A stretch of 64,000 nt of DNA from Aliisedimentitalea scapharcae (GCF_045277565.1 NZ_CP123584.1:2728001-2792000); one strand, 5' to 3'; shown: positions 9,779 to 18,899, numbered from the stretch's first letter. Made by a program: numbers and translations. The notes: a model not told the origin generated them from the sequence alone.

Positions 9779-10987
9779 TTACACTTTGCGCAAAGCGATA
9801 ACCGCATTCAGACCGCCAAAGGCAAACGCGTTGCTCAATGCTACGGAAACTGAGGCGTCACGGGCTTCGTTCGGCACCACATCCAGCGCACATTCCGGAT
9901 CCGGCTCCTGATACCCAATGGTCGGTGCGATCACCCCATCGCGCACGGCCATGATACAGGCCAAAAGCTCGACCGCGCCTGTGCCGCCGATCAGATGCCC
10001 ATGCATGGATTTGGTTGACGAAATCATCAGATTGTCTGCGTGTGGGCCAAACACATCCGCGACTGCGGCGCATTCTGTTTTGTCGTTTGCGGCTGTGCCC
10101 GTGCCATGCGCGTTGATATATCCAACGGCATCCGCAGAGATGCCAGCATCTCTGAGCGCCCCCGAAATCGCCCGCGCTGCGCCCTGTTTTGACGGCATAA
10201 CGATATCGGACGCGTCCGATGACATCGCCCAGCCCACAACTTCGCACAGGATGTCGGCACCGCGCGCACGCGCATGGTCATAGTCTTCGAAAACAAAGAT
10301 CCCGGCCCCTTCGCCCTGGACCATACCGTTGCGATTGGCGCTGAAGGGTCGACAGGCATCCTTGGACATGACACGCAGACCTTCCCAGGCCTTGACCCCG
10401 CCAAAACACAGCATGGATTCAGATCCGCCCGTCACCATGGCAGGCGCCATGCCCGATCGCACCATCTGGAACGCCTGCGCCATGGCGTGATTGGACGACG
10501 CGCAGGCGGTGGACACAGTAAAAGAAGGTCCTTTGAGGTTGTACTCCATCGACACATGGCTGGCGGCGGCATTGTTCATCAGTTTGGGCACCACAAAGGG
10601 GTGCACCCTGTTTTTGCCCTCTTCATAGACCGCGCGGTAATTGTCATCCCACGTGCTGACGCCGCCCCCGGCAGTTCCCAGAACCACACCCGAGCGCGCA
10701 GAGAGGTCTCCATGAAACTCGAGCCCCGATTGGGTGATTGCTTCCTTGGCTGCCGTCAAAGTGAATTGGGTGAAACGATCATAAAGGCTGATCTGTTGGC
10801 GGTTAAATCGACCCTCTGCTTCGAATCCACGAACTTGACCGCCGATCCGAATTGCCAGTCGCTCCACGTCGCGAAATGCCAGATCACCGATCCCACAGCG
10901 ACCTTCGCGCATGGCCTCCATCGTGTCGGGAACCGAATGCCCCAGCGCATTGATGGTCCCTGCCCCGGTGATCACAACGCGTTTCAT
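9779..10987 (-). CDS. Beta-ketoacyl-ACP synthase II-like (FabF family), specialised
   Basis: 402 residues from ATG 10987 (MKRVVITGAG); the frame extends upstream, but the canonical KAS N-terminus begins here. The catalytic triad is Cys162 (STACASS), His294 (NAHGTGT) and His331 (SMHGHL), as in FabF. It condenses malonyl-ACP with an acyl chain. It follows a dedicated ACP (40-nt gap) and an LpxD-like N-acyltransferase on the same strand, so I infer that it makes a special acyl chain for the outer membrane rather than serving bulk fatty acid synthesis. That inference depends on the neighbours only. Confidence 0.9.
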   Translation of the reverse strand: MKRVVITGAGTINALGHSVPDTMEAMREGRCGIGDLAFRDVERLAIRIGGQVRGFEAEGRFNRQQISLYDRFTQFTLTAAKEAITQSGLEFHGDLSARSGVVLGTAGGGVSTWDDNYRAVYEEGKNRVHPFVVPKLMNNAAASHVSMEYNLKGPSFTVSTACASSNHAMAQAFQMVRSGMAPAMVTGGSESMLCFGGVKAWEGLRVMSKDACRPFSANRNGMVQGEGAGIFVFEDYDHARARGADILCEVVGWAMSSDASDIVMPSKQGAARAISGALRDAGISADAVGYINAHGTGTAANDKTECAAVADVFGPHADNLMISSTKSMHGHLIGGTGAVELLACIMAVRDGVIAPTIGYQEPDPECALDVVPNEARDASVSVALSNAFAFGGLNAVIALRKV

Positions 10988-11027
10988 CTGAATCCCTATG
11001 GCCTCCGCCCGGCTGTCCGCACCCTGA

Positions 11028-11285
11028 TCACCCTTTTTCAGCAATCAGCTTTTCGATACCTGAAATTATTGCAGCGACATTCGAGATGTCGAAATCGCTG
11101 GCGCTAGGGTCGTTTGCATTGAACGGGATCGATATGTCGAATTCCTCTTCAATGGCGAAAATGCTCTCGACCAACCCCAGACTGTCAATCCCCAGATCCT
11201 CCAGCGTGCTGTCGGGTGTCACATCTGCAGGCTCCAAGACAGCCTGTTCAGCGATAATTGCAGTGACCTTGTCCTGAATGCTCAT
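11028..11285 (-). CDS. Dedicated acyl carrier protein
   Basis: 85 residues from ATG 11285 (MSIQDKVTAI); an in-frame ATG at 11303 would add six residues. The phosphopantetheine site is Ser35 in LGIDSLGLVE, within an acidic four-helix ACP pattern. It is not the usual fatty-acid ACP gene next to fabF/fabG. It sits between an LpxD-like gene (33 nt upstream) and a KAS gene, resembling specialised ACPs of lipid A acylation in alphaproteobacteria such as AcpXL, though I cannot claim orthology. Confidence 0.9.
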   Translation of the reverse strand: MSIQDKVTAIIAEQAVLEPADVTPDSTLEDLGIDSLGLVESIFAIEEEFDISIPFNANDPSASDFDISNVAAIISGIEKLIAEKG

Positions 11286-11318
11286 GTCAGACCCCTGATC
11301 CAATGTGATGGGGTTGAT

Positions 11319-12410
11319 TTAAGACTTCGCATCCGGTTTGGAAACCGCCTTTTTCAGCGCCTCAATGTCGCGCATCACCCGGGGTAGCCGGCGCTGTGCC
11401 TTGTACATGTCGGTGTGCAGTTCCATCTTGACCGCTGGATAGCCCATCAAGACCCGCCCCGCGGGCACGTTGGACAGGATCTTGCTGCCACCGGCTGCAA
11501 TGACACCGTCGCCGATAAAGATATTGTCGACTGCCCCGCATTGGCCGCCCAGCACAACATTGTTGCCAATTTCGACTGAACCGGAGATTCCGCATTGGCC
11601 GCACAACAGGCAGTCCTTGCCGATACGGGTGTTGTGGCCGATGTGCACCTGATTGTCCAATTTGGTGCCATCGCCGATTTCCGTATCGCGAATGGTTCCA
11701 TTGTCGATCGTGCAATTTGTGCCGATCTCGACATCATCGCCGATCAGAACGGCGCCCAAAGAATGGATCCTGAGCCAGCTTTGCGCCTTGGCGTCGCCCT
11801 GGTCCCCCAGCGTCTTGCGCACGTTTTCGGCACCGGACACTTCGGGCGTCACAAAGGAAAACCCGTCGCCACCTATGCGCGCTCCGGGCTGTGTCCGGAA
11901 ACGATCTCCAATCCGGACCCGGGCCCCGATCGAATTTGAATCGCGCATCAAGGCATCCACGCCAATCACCACATCCGCACCAATCACACAATTAGGCCCA
12001 ATGATCGAATTCGCCCCGATCCGGGTTCGCGGACCGATCACGGTGAATGGCCCGACAGACACATTTTCCCCCAGCACGGCAGTGGGATCAATGGCCGACA
12101 TCGGGTGACGACCTGGGCCAAAGGATTGCCCCGGATCCATCATCGACGTGACACCCGCCATAGCCATCCGTGGGCGCGACACAAAGATCGCCGCCTTCAG
12201 CCCCATTGATTGCCAATCAGCGCCATCCCAAACCAACGCCGCCCGCGCCTGACCCTGTGCCAGCGACTCGGCGTATTTGGGTGCCATCGCCAATGCCAGG
12301 TCATCCGCGCCCGCCAAAGCAGGTTCATTCGCTCCGGTTATCTCTAGCGCGACATCACCCGCGACCTCGGCACCCAGAGACTGGGCAATCTGTTGAACTG
12401 TAAAGCGCAT
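11319..12410 (-). CDS. lpxD: LpxD-like UDP-3-O-acylglucosamine N-acyltransferase
   Basis: 363 residues. The N-terminal LpxD uridine-binding-like domain (residues ~1-100) is followed by a left-handed beta-helix of hexapeptide repeats (residues ~105-330, e.g. IGPNCVIGADVVIG, IGHNTRIG). The catalytic-type His lies in VHIGHNTRIG. The enzyme adds a 3-hydroxyacyl chain from ACP to the glucosamine amine in lipid A synthesis. It is outside the usual bamA-lpxD-fabZ-lpxA operon and instead heads an LpxD-ACP-KAS operon, so it may be a second, specialised copy. Whether another lpxD exists cannot be seen here. Confidence 0.88.
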   Translation of the reverse strand: MRFTVQQIAQSLGAEVAGDVALEITGANEPALAGADDLALAMAPKYAESLAQGQARAALVWDGADWQSMGLKAAIFVSRPRMAMAGVTSMMDPGQSFGPGRHPMSAIDPTAVLGENVSVGPFTVIGPRTRIGANSIIGPNCVIGADVVIGVDALMRDSNSIGARVRIGDRFRTQPGARIGGDGFSFVTPEVSGAENVRKTLGDQGDAKAQSWLRIHSLGAVLIGDDVEIGTNCTIDNGTIRDTEIGDGTKLDNQVHIGHNTRIGKDCLLCGQCGISGSVEIGNNVVLGGQCGAVDNIFIGDGVIAAGGSKILSNVPAGRVLMGYPAVKMELHTDMYKAQRRLPRVMRDIEALKKAVSKPDAKS

Positions 12411-12446
12411 TTTCGGGGCCTCACTAAGAATTCCGTGGCCCCTTGC

Positions 12447-14057
12447 TTACCCCTGAACGCTGGGCAGTGCCACCCCCACACGTTCCAGGGCGTCCCAAAT
12501 CTTGGCATCCCGTCCATAGATGTCGCGACGATATTCAGTGCGCCCCTTTGGGGTCACGACGGCGGTGCGATAGATCAGGTGAACCGGTACTTTCTGTTCC
12601 AGGACAACCTTGGTCTCCTTGCCCGTGTTCAGAACCCGATGAAAGAACTCCTTGGGCGACTCTTCCTGAAGTGCCAGCAACGCATAGGCAAATTCAAACG
12701 GTTGCGCCAACCGGATACACCCATGGGAATAGGCGCGGACTTCGCGGGAGAACAGGTGTTTTTGAGGCGTGTCGTGCAGATAGATGTTGTGTTTGTTGGG
12801 GAACATGAATTTGACCAGCCCCAGCGCATTGCGTTTGGATGGGGGTTGGCGCATCGCATAGGGAAAGCTGCGCGACGAATATTTGGAAAAATCAACTGCA
12901 CCACGGTTCACACGTCGCCCCCGGCTGTCGGTGATTTCCAAATGGCTGACAGCATGTGGGTTTGCCCGCAGTTTCGGAAGATATTCCTTGGTGATGATCG
13001 AACGCGGCACATACCAGCTGGGGTTGATGACCATATGCTCCATCTCATCCGAAAACTCGGGTGTCCGCCGGTCCCCGGTGTTTTTACCCACGACGGACCG
13101 GGTCACAAAGGTGACTTTGCCATCGTCGATGATCTTGGCCGTAAAATCTGTCTGGTTGACCAGAACGTGACGCGGGCCCCGGTCCCGGTTCATCCAGCGT
13201 TCGCGCTCCATCGCGACAATGATCGATTTCAGACGCTGACGCACCGGGATGTTGATCTGTTGGACGGTTTCCTTGCCAGCAACGCCATCCGCCTCGAGTC
13301 CATGTTCCAACTGGAATTGTTGAACAGCCGCCTGCATGGTCGTGTCATATTTGCGTGACGGCGTTGGCCGCATGTACCCCATTCGGATCATCCGGTTGCG
13401 CAGCGAAACAACATTGTCACCCGTTTCACCAGGTTCGATCTTGCGGTTTGGAACCTTTTCACCCCACCCACCGCTGGCCATCAGCCGTTCCAAACGCAGC
13501 TTTTCCTTCATCAAACCGCGATATTCGGGCGTATCCGGAGCCAAGGATCGCATCGCAGCGGACGGAGCGGTGGTGTTCAATTGCGTCAGATAGGCACTGC
13601 GGTCCCGTTCGGGCCGGTCGCGCACAATGCCGCTGTCCACCTTTGACGGGGTGACCTGACCGATTTGCACATCGGTGGCATAATCCACATAGGCCCGGCT
13701 CAGTGCGACTTCGACCAATCCCAAATCCCGGGTAGTGCGCACATCCGCCATCTGCGCAATCAGCGCATCAGCCTTGGCTGTCAGATCCGGCAATCCATGC
13801 AAACGTGCCATCTTCAGCGTATCCAACAGAGCCGCGCGGCGCGCCCGCGCCTGATCCGTATCCCCCGTCCAGATGGGTTCGTAATTTCCCGCGCGATAGA
13901 ATTTTGCAACGGCATCATCGGCTGATGCGGCTTCAGCGATCGCCTGTTTAAAGGCCGTAACCTGCGCCTCGGCCATCCCCGACATCAGGCCAAGCGCGAC
14001 ACTGAACGCCCCGGCGGCAACAGTTCGGGCGAAAAAGGATCGGCAGGTCAAATACAT
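12447..14057 (-). CDS. L,D-transpeptidase with peptidoglycan-binding domain (YcbB/LdtD type)
   Basis: 536 residues from ATG 14057 (MYLTCRSFF), which gives a clean signal peptide ending AEA. An N-terminal scaffold domain is followed by a PG_binding_1 repeat (LRNRMIRMGYM ... GKETVQQIN) and a YkuD catalytic domain with the SHGCIR motif, catalytic Cys447. It makes 3-3 meso-DAP crosslinks in the periplasm and is typically insensitive to most beta-lactams other than carbapenems. It is divergent from a MepK-like hydrolase; in Escherichia coli ycbB is also next to ycbK, which supports a functional pair. Confidence 0.92.
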   Translation of the reverse strand: MYLTCRSFFARTVAAGAFSVALGLMSGMAEAQVTAFKQAIAEAASADDAVAKFYRAGNYEPIWTGDTDQARARRAALLDTLKMARLHGLPDLTAKADALIAQMADVRTTRDLGLVEVALSRAYVDYATDVQIGQVTPSKVDSGIVRDRPERDRSAYLTQLNTTAPSAAMRSLAPDTPEYRGLMKEKLRLERLMASGGWGEKVPNRKIEPGETGDNVVSLRNRMIRMGYMRPTPSRKYDTTMQAAVQQFQLEHGLEADGVAGKETVQQINIPVRQRLKSIIVAMERERWMNRDRGPRHVLVNQTDFTAKIIDDGKVTFVTRSVVGKNTGDRRTPEFSDEMEHMVINPSWYVPRSIITKEYLPKLRANPHAVSHLEITDSRGRRVNRGAVDFSKYSSRSFPYAMRQPPSKRNALGLVKFMFPNKHNIYLHDTPQKHLFSREVRAYSHGCIRLAQPFEFAYALLALQEESPKEFFHRVLNTGKETKVVLEQKVPVHLIYRTAVVTPKGRTEYRRDIYGRDAKIWDALERVGVALPSVQG

Positions 14058-14404
14058 ACGGTGTACATCCTTGCTGGGAAATGGGTTGGAACATATTGCG
14101 TACCTCAAATTCTGGGAAAAACCAGCATGCAAAGTCTATTCACGATTACTTCATCCAAAAATTCCCCCTAAATCTGATGCGATTTTGACGCCCGAAACCC
14201 GAGGTTCCATCAAATCGTAACGGTTTAGTCAGAGTTTGCGCAAAAAATCGCCGAAAATTCCCACTAATTACAACTTGCAACAATCCTCACTTGGCACACG
14301 ATTCGGACTATGCAATAGGTTTTGCATCTGGGGATGGATGAACACATAGCGCACGTAACATCGTGTGCAGGCAGGAATATAGCGTACGGGACGACGCAGA
14401 CACC
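14058..14404. other. AT-rich divergent promoter region between L,D-transpeptidase and M15-type hydrolase genes
   Basis: 347 nt without a supportable gene. The stretch is visibly richer in A and T than its surroundings and must hold the promoters of both divergent genes. TTGGCA followed 17 nt later by an A/T-rich hexamer near 14290-14318 is a possible plus-strand promoter, but too weak to call alone. No clear operator dyad was found. Confidence 0.4.
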
Positions 14405-14977
14405 ATGAGCAATAGCATCAGTTCAACGGGCATGACCCGTCGGGCCCTCCTAGGGGCATTCGCAGCAACCACTCTTGCAGCGACACCAACCTACTCCAAG
14501 GCAGCAGGATTTCTGCGCGGCGGTGGCGACATCCGACGCATCCGCATGTATTCGGGCCGTACCGGCGAACGGATCGACATGATCTATTGGATCGACGGAA
14601 AATACATCAAGGACGCGGTGAAGGAGGTCAATTACTTCATGCGCGACTGGCGGACGGACCAGACCAAATCCATGGATCTTCGCACCATTGATATCATGGC
14701 TGCGTCGCATAATCTGTTGGACGTCAATGAACCCTATATGCTGTTGTCGGGCTATCGCAGCCCTCAGACCAACGCAATGTTGCGCCGCCGGTCCCGTGGT
14801 GTCGCCAAAAATTCGCTGCACATGAAAGGTCAGGCTGCTGACCTGCGCCTCTCTTCGCGATCTGTCAGCCAAATCTCGCGGGCCGCGATTTCGTGCCGTG
14901 CTGGCGGCGTTGGAAAATATCACCGCTCGAACTTTGTGCACATGGACTGTGGCGTGGTTCGCAATTGGGGCGGTTAA
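14405..14977 (+). CDS. DUF882 / M15-like (MepK, YcbK) peptidoglycan endopeptidase, Tat-exported
   Basis: 190 residues from ATG 14405; ATG 14432 just before TRRALLG is an alternative. The N-terminus has a twin-arginine signal (MTRRALLGAF followed by an Ala-rich stretch). The zinc peptidase signature HxxGxAxD is present as HMKGQAAD, with a second His in FVHMDCG. The family (E. coli MepK) cuts mDAP-mDAP 3-3 crosslinks, the bonds made by the L,D-transpeptidase encoded divergently here. That is a sensible enzyme pair for cell-wall growth. A terminator hairpin follows the stop. Confidence 0.88.
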   Translation: MSNSISSTGMTRRALLGAFAATTLAATPTYSKAAGFLRGGGDIRRIRMYSGRTGERIDMIYWIDGKYIKDAVKEVNYFMRDWRTDQTKSMDLRTIDIMAASHNLLDVNEPYMLLSGYRSPQTNAMLRRRSRGVAKNSLHMKGQAADLRLSSRSVSQISRAAISCRAGGVGKYHRSNFVHMDCGVVRNWGG

Positions 14978-15332
14978 ACCCCAGTCAAATCTCGTTCCGT
15001 CAGGGCCCGCTGCTGTAGCATGTGGGCCTTTTTTGTGTCATGTGAACAGTCGTTCGAACCGGGTTGGTGTTCAAACCTGTTGGTGGACGCCCGCCCTCTG
15101 AGCCGCACAGCAAAAGCGAAACACCGAACAGGTCGACTTTGATTTTCGAACAAAGCCGGGCCACTGTGCGGTTTGTTTCGGCAACTCTCACAATGATGGC
15201 CCAATTGCACCGCCACGAGGAAAAGCTTTTGACTGTCGGCACAAAGCCTTAACAATTTGCTACATATCTTTTGAAACCGCCGATCACACAAACCCAATAC
15301 GCGGACCATCACAACAGGAACGGTTACACGCT
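14978..15332. other. Intergenic stretch upstream of the SxtJ/K/I-like set
   Basis: 355 nt. Apart from the terminator at its left end I see no gene or clear repeat. The promoter of the carbamoyltransferase set should lie in the right part, where the sequence before 15333 becomes A/T-rich. Confidence 0.4.
15003..15034 (+). terminator. Rho-independent terminator after the DUF882 gene
   Basis: GGCCC (15004-15008) pairs with GGGCC (15024-15028), enclosing an inner TGCT/AGCA stem, and is followed by six T at 15029-15034. Confidence 0.75.
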
Positions 15333-15746
15333 ATGTCAGAGATACGTGAACATACGAAGGTCAAAGTCGGCTCTGACCGATCCTTTGGATTGGTGTTTGC
15401 CGGGGTGTTTACCATCATTGCCTTATTCCCCCTCTTGGGTGAAGGCAGCATCCGTTTTTGGGCGCTGGGGGCCGCGGCCGTATTTGGCGGGTTGGCGCTG
15501 ATAGCACCAGAGCTGTTAAACAATGCCAACAAATTATGGTTCCGGTTTGGGATGGTGTTGGGCGCGATTGTGTCCCCCATCGTTATGGGCATTCTGTTTT
15601 TCGGGACCGTTACACCCACCGGATTGATCCGCCGCGCGTTGGGGGCGGATCCGTTGAACCGTTCGTTCGATCCCGAAGCGGATAGCTATTGGATCGAAAT
15701 TCCGCCACGCTCATCCGGCGAAAGCTCGATGAAGAACCAATTCTGA
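15333..15746 (+). CDS. SxtJ-family membrane protein
   Basis: 137 residues with about three hydrophobic segments (residues ~19-37, 41-63, 70-92) and a polar C-terminal tail with the conserved-looking stretch ADPLNRSFDPEADSYW. I recognise the arrangement as the SxtJ family, named from the saxitoxin cluster, where a SxtJ-like protein, a ~50-residue SxtK-like protein and an O-carbamoyltransferase occur together. The biochemical role is unknown; an inner-membrane partner of the carbamoyltransferase is an inference. It is the first gene of a four-gene set, 22 nt ahead of the small SxtK-like gene. Confidence 0.75.
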   Translation: MSEIREHTKVKVGSDRSFGLVFAGVFTIIALFPLLGEGSIRFWALGAAAVFGGLALIAPELLNNANKLWFRFGMVLGAIVSPIVMGILFFGTVTPTGLIRRALGADPLNRSFDPEADSYWIEIPPRSSGESSMKNQF

Positions 15747-15768
15747 GCAACACGAGACGAGAGAACGA

Positions 15769-15918
15769 ATGGACATTTTTGTTGAACTTTGGCGTTTCAT
15801 GCTGATCAGAAAGAAATTCTGGCTGGCCCCGATCATCCTGATGATGGTTCTGCTGGGCGGTCTTTTGGTGGTGACCCAGGGGTCTGCCATCGCACCATTC
15901 ATCTACACGTTGTTCTGA
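15769..15918 (+). CDS. SxtK/DUF5989-like single-pass small membrane protein
   Basis: A 49-residue ORF, ATG 15769 to TGA 15916-15918. It begins MDIFVELWRFMLIRKKFWL and continues with one strongly hydrophobic helix (residues ~19-37), ending APFIYTLF. A short basic N-terminus plus one helix and the position between SxtJ-like and carbamoyltransferase genes match DUF5989/SxtK. The spacing is tight: one base separates its stop from the carbamoyltransferase ATG. Its function is unknown; it may anchor or regulate the carbamoyltransferase at the membrane. Confidence 0.75.
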   Translation: MDIFVELWRFMLIRKKFWLAPIILMMVLLGGLLVVTQGSAIAPFIYTLF

Positions 15919-15919
15919 T

Positions 15920-17764
15920 ATGGTCGCCATTCTGGGCATTTCCGCGTTTTATCACGACAGCGCAGCGGCGTTGGTGGTCGACGGTCATATCGTTGCCGCC
16001 GCCCAGGAGGAACGTTTCACGCGGATCAAACATGACGCGGGGTTTCCCCACAATGCGGTCGAATACGTGTTGGACGAGGCCGGTTTGACACTGGATCAGA
16101 TCGACCACATTGCGTTCTATGACAAACCCCTCCTGAAATTTGAACGGCTTCTGGAGACCTATGTTGCCAATGCACCGCGTGGGTTCAAATCCTTTCGCAC
16201 CGCAATCCCGATCTGGCTCAAGGAAAAACTGTTTCAAAAGAGCCTGTTGCAGAATGAACTAAAGGAAATTTCCCCGGGCACCAAAACCAGGGACAAATTG
16301 CTGTTCGCTGAACATCACTTCAGTCACGCGGCGAGCGCCTTTTATCCGTCCCCCTTTGAAGAGGCCGTGGTCCTGACATTGGACGGTGTAGGGGAATGGG
16401 CAACGACCACTGTGGCTATCGGGCGGGGCAGCCAGTTGGACATCGTCAAGGAGCTGCATTTCCCGCACTCTCTGGGGCTGCTGTACTCTGCCTTTACCTA
16501 TTACACCGGTTTCCGGGTCAACAGCGGCGAATACAAGCTGATGGGGCTGGCCCCCTATGGCACGCCGAAATACAAGGATTTGATCCTGGACACGGTGATT
16601 GACGTCAAGGCCGACGGCACCTACCGGCTGGATCAAAGCTATTTTGATTATGCCACCGGTCTGCGCATGACCAACGACAAATTTGCGGCCGTATTTGGTC
16701 GCCCGGTGCGCCAACCCGATACTGACCAGTTGGACCAGTTCCATATGGATATCGCGGCCTCCATTCAGGCCGTAACCGAAAACGTAGTGCTGCGCATGAC
16801 CCGCGCCCTGGCCGCTGAATACGACATTCCCAACCTGTGCATGGCGGGCGGTGTCGCGTTGAACTGTGTCGCCAACGGCCACATTCTGCGCGATGGTGCC
16901 TTTAAAAACCTGTGGATTCAGCCCGCTGCCGGAGACGCCGGTGGGGCATTGGGTGCCGCTCAGGCCGCTTATCACAAGGAATTGGGACATCCCAGAATTG
17001 TAGACAACACCAAACGCGATGCCATGCGAGGGGCCTATCTGGGACCAATGTTCGAACAATCCGACATCGACGCCCGCCTGACCCGATCTGGTGCGGTGTT
17101 TGAAACGTTGCAGGATGATGAGGTCGTTGAACAGACGGCTGATGCCCTGGCCCAGGGCAAGGCAGTAGGTTGGTTCAACGGACGGATGGAATTCGGACCG
17201 CGGGCTTTGGGCGGGCGCTCCATTCTGGGAGACCCAAGATCACCATCCATGCAAAAGCTGCTGAATTTAAAAGTTAAATTCAGAGAAAGCTTTCGCCCAT
17301 TTGCGCCCTCGGTCCTGCGTGAGGATGTCGGGGAATGGTTCGATCTGGACGATGACAGCCCCTATATGCTGTTGGTTGATCAGGTGCGCGACGCCCGGCA
17401 ACGCGAAATGAGCGAGGGTGAGAAAGCCCTGTTTGGCATCGAAAAGCTGAACGTTGTTCGTTCGGAAATCCCGGCCGTCACCCATATTGATTACTCAGCC
17501 CGGATCCAAACCGTTCATGCCGACACCAACCCGCGCTATCATCAACTGATCTCTGCCTTTAAACAGCGCACTGGCTGCCCCCTGGTGGTCAACACGTCCT
17601 TTAACGTGCGCGGCGAACCCATCGTCTGCACCCCCGAAGACGCGTTTCATTGTTTTATGGGCACCGATATCGAATGGTTGGTGGTGGGCAATGCGGTTCT
17701 GCGCAAGGAACAACAGGACCCGGCCCTGGCCGAAGATTACAAAAACAAATACGAATTGGATTGA
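15920..17764 (+). CDS. O-carbamoyltransferase (NodU/CmcH/SxtI family)
   Basis: 614 residues, full length. The N-terminal ASKHA/Kae1-like domain starts ILGISAFYHDSAAALV, with the metal-site-like HHFSHAASAF near residue 130 and GGVALNC near 310. The C-terminal YrdC-like lobe includes NGRMEFGPRALGGRSIL and VNTSFNVRGEPIV. The family transfers a carbamoyl group from carbamoyl phosphate, through carbamoyl-AMP, to a hydroxyl of a sugar, antibiotic or toxin. The acceptor here is unknown. With SxtJ- and SxtK-like proteins and an SGNH hydrolase as neighbours, a surface glycan or small metabolite is more likely than primary metabolism. There is no sign of a saxitoxin pathway. Confidence 0.92.
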   Translation: MVAILGISAFYHDSAAALVVDGHIVAAAQEERFTRIKHDAGFPHNAVEYVLDEAGLTLDQIDHIAFYDKPLLKFERLLETYVANAPRGFKSFRTAIPIWLKEKLFQKSLLQNELKEISPGTKTRDKLLFAEHHFSHAASAFYPSPFEEAVVLTLDGVGEWATTTVAIGRGSQLDIVKELHFPHSLGLLYSAFTYYTGFRVNSGEYKLMGLAPYGTPKYKDLILDTVIDVKADGTYRLDQSYFDYATGLRMTNDKFAAVFGRPVRQPDTDQLDQFHMDIAASIQAVTENVVLRMTRALAAEYDIPNLCMAGGVALNCVANGHILRDGAFKNLWIQPAAGDAGGALGAAQAAYHKELGHPRIVDNTKRDAMRGAYLGPMFEQSDIDARLTRSGAVFETLQDDEVVEQTADALAQGKAVGWFNGRMEFGPRALGGRSILGDPRSPSMQKLLNLKVKFRESFRPFAPSVLREDVGEWFDLDDDSPYMLLVDQVRDARQREMSEGEKALFGIEKLNVVRSEIPAVTHIDYSARIQTVHADTNPRYHQLISAFKQRTGCPLVVNTSFNVRGEPIVCTPEDAFHCFMGTDIEWLVVGNAVLRKEQQDPALAEDYKNKYELD

Positions 17765-17777
17765 CAGGACACACCCG

Positions 17778-18899
17778 ATGGCGCGCATTCTCCTGATCAA
17801 CCTGGCGATCATGGCCGTTGTGCTGATCGGACTCGAGCTGGTCTTTGGCACCTGGTTTTCGCGCGAACACGCATTGTATCAGTTCACCCAGATCCGTGAT
17901 CAGGTCATTGTCCGGGACAATCCGTTGCCGCCTGAAATTGGCGGCGGCAAACCGACGATCACCTATTCCCGCGATAGCTATGGGTTTCGTGGATTGGATG
18001 GCCCGGTGTCCGAGGTCGACATTCTGACGGTGGGCGGCAGCACCACGGACCAACGCTGGGTCGATGACAGCCAGACCTATCAGGCCATTTTGCAGGATCT
18101 ATTGGCTGTGCAGGGGTATGATGTCGATGTTGTAAACGCCGGAATTGATGGGCAATCCACCTTTGGTCACATCCAGAATTTCCCGTCCTGGTTTGACAAG
18201 ATCCCAGACCTAAAGGCCGATTACATTCTGTATTATGTGGGCATCAACGACATGCTCAAGATCAACCCGGAAGACATCTTTGACCGTATGGAGCAGCCCA
18301 GCACCATCGCCATGCTAAAGGGCTTCATCAAGGAACATTCGATCTTTTACCAACTCTACCGCGTTGTTCAGGGTTTGTTGGCCGACAAACCCGTGCAACA
18401 CGAACTGACCCGAACAAACATCGCCGAAAACGGCCCGTTTGTGGATCAACCAGTGATCTCTGATCCCTTGCCCCCCGTCATGGCCGCCTCGCTGCAAGGG
18501 CTGCAACGCCGAATTGGCGAGCTGGACCGTTTGACACGGGATTTTGGGGCTGTGCCGATTTTTGTCACACAGCGCAGCGCCCGATGGCTGCGGGTGAATG
18601 GCAAGCCCTGGGGAATTCCCGAATATGAACCGGATTTCTTTGAAAGTGTTCGCAAACATCTCCCCCCCGAATACGCGCATTTGAACGGCGTTGATTTTTT
18701 TCGGTTCGAACAGGCAACGGCGCGGATCATCATGGACGAATGCATGGCGCGCAACGCAATCTGTTTCGATCTGATGAACGAACTTGATTTTGACAATGCA
18801 GTCGACTTTTACGACGCGATCCACACCACACCATCTGGCTCAGATCGCATAGCGGATTATTTGGCAAAGAAAATTTCAGACGAAATTTTTCTGAATTAG
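17778..18899 (+). CDS. Membrane-anchored SGNH/GDSL hydrolase
   Basis: 373 residues from ATG 17778, 13 nt after the carbamoyltransferase stop. An N-terminal helix (residues ~4-24) probably anchors it facing the periplasm. SGNH blocks are GGSTT with nucleophile Ser88, a YVGIND block near 180, and the C-terminal D346-x2-H349 (DAIH). Such enzymes are esterases or acyltransferases acting on glycans and lipids. Its place in the carbamoyltransferase set suggests modification of the same acceptor, for example O-acyl removal or transfer, but the substrate is unknown. Confidence 0.85.
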   Translation: MARILLINLAIMAVVLIGLELVFGTWFSREHALYQFTQIRDQVIVRDNPLPPEIGGGKPTITYSRDSYGFRGLDGPVSEVDILTVGGSTTDQRWVDDSQTYQAILQDLLAVQGYDVDVVNAGIDGQSTFGHIQNFPSWFDKIPDLKADYILYYVGINDMLKINPEDIFDRMEQPSTIAMLKGFIKEHSIFYQLYRVVQGLLADKPVQHELTRTNIAENGPFVDQPVISDPLPPVMAASLQGLQRRIGELDRLTRDFGAVPIFVTQRSARWLRVNGKPWGIPEYEPDFFESVRKHLPPEYAHLNGVDFFRFEQATARIIMDECMARNAICFDLMNELDFDNAVDFYDAIHTTPSGSDRIADYLAKKISDEIFLN

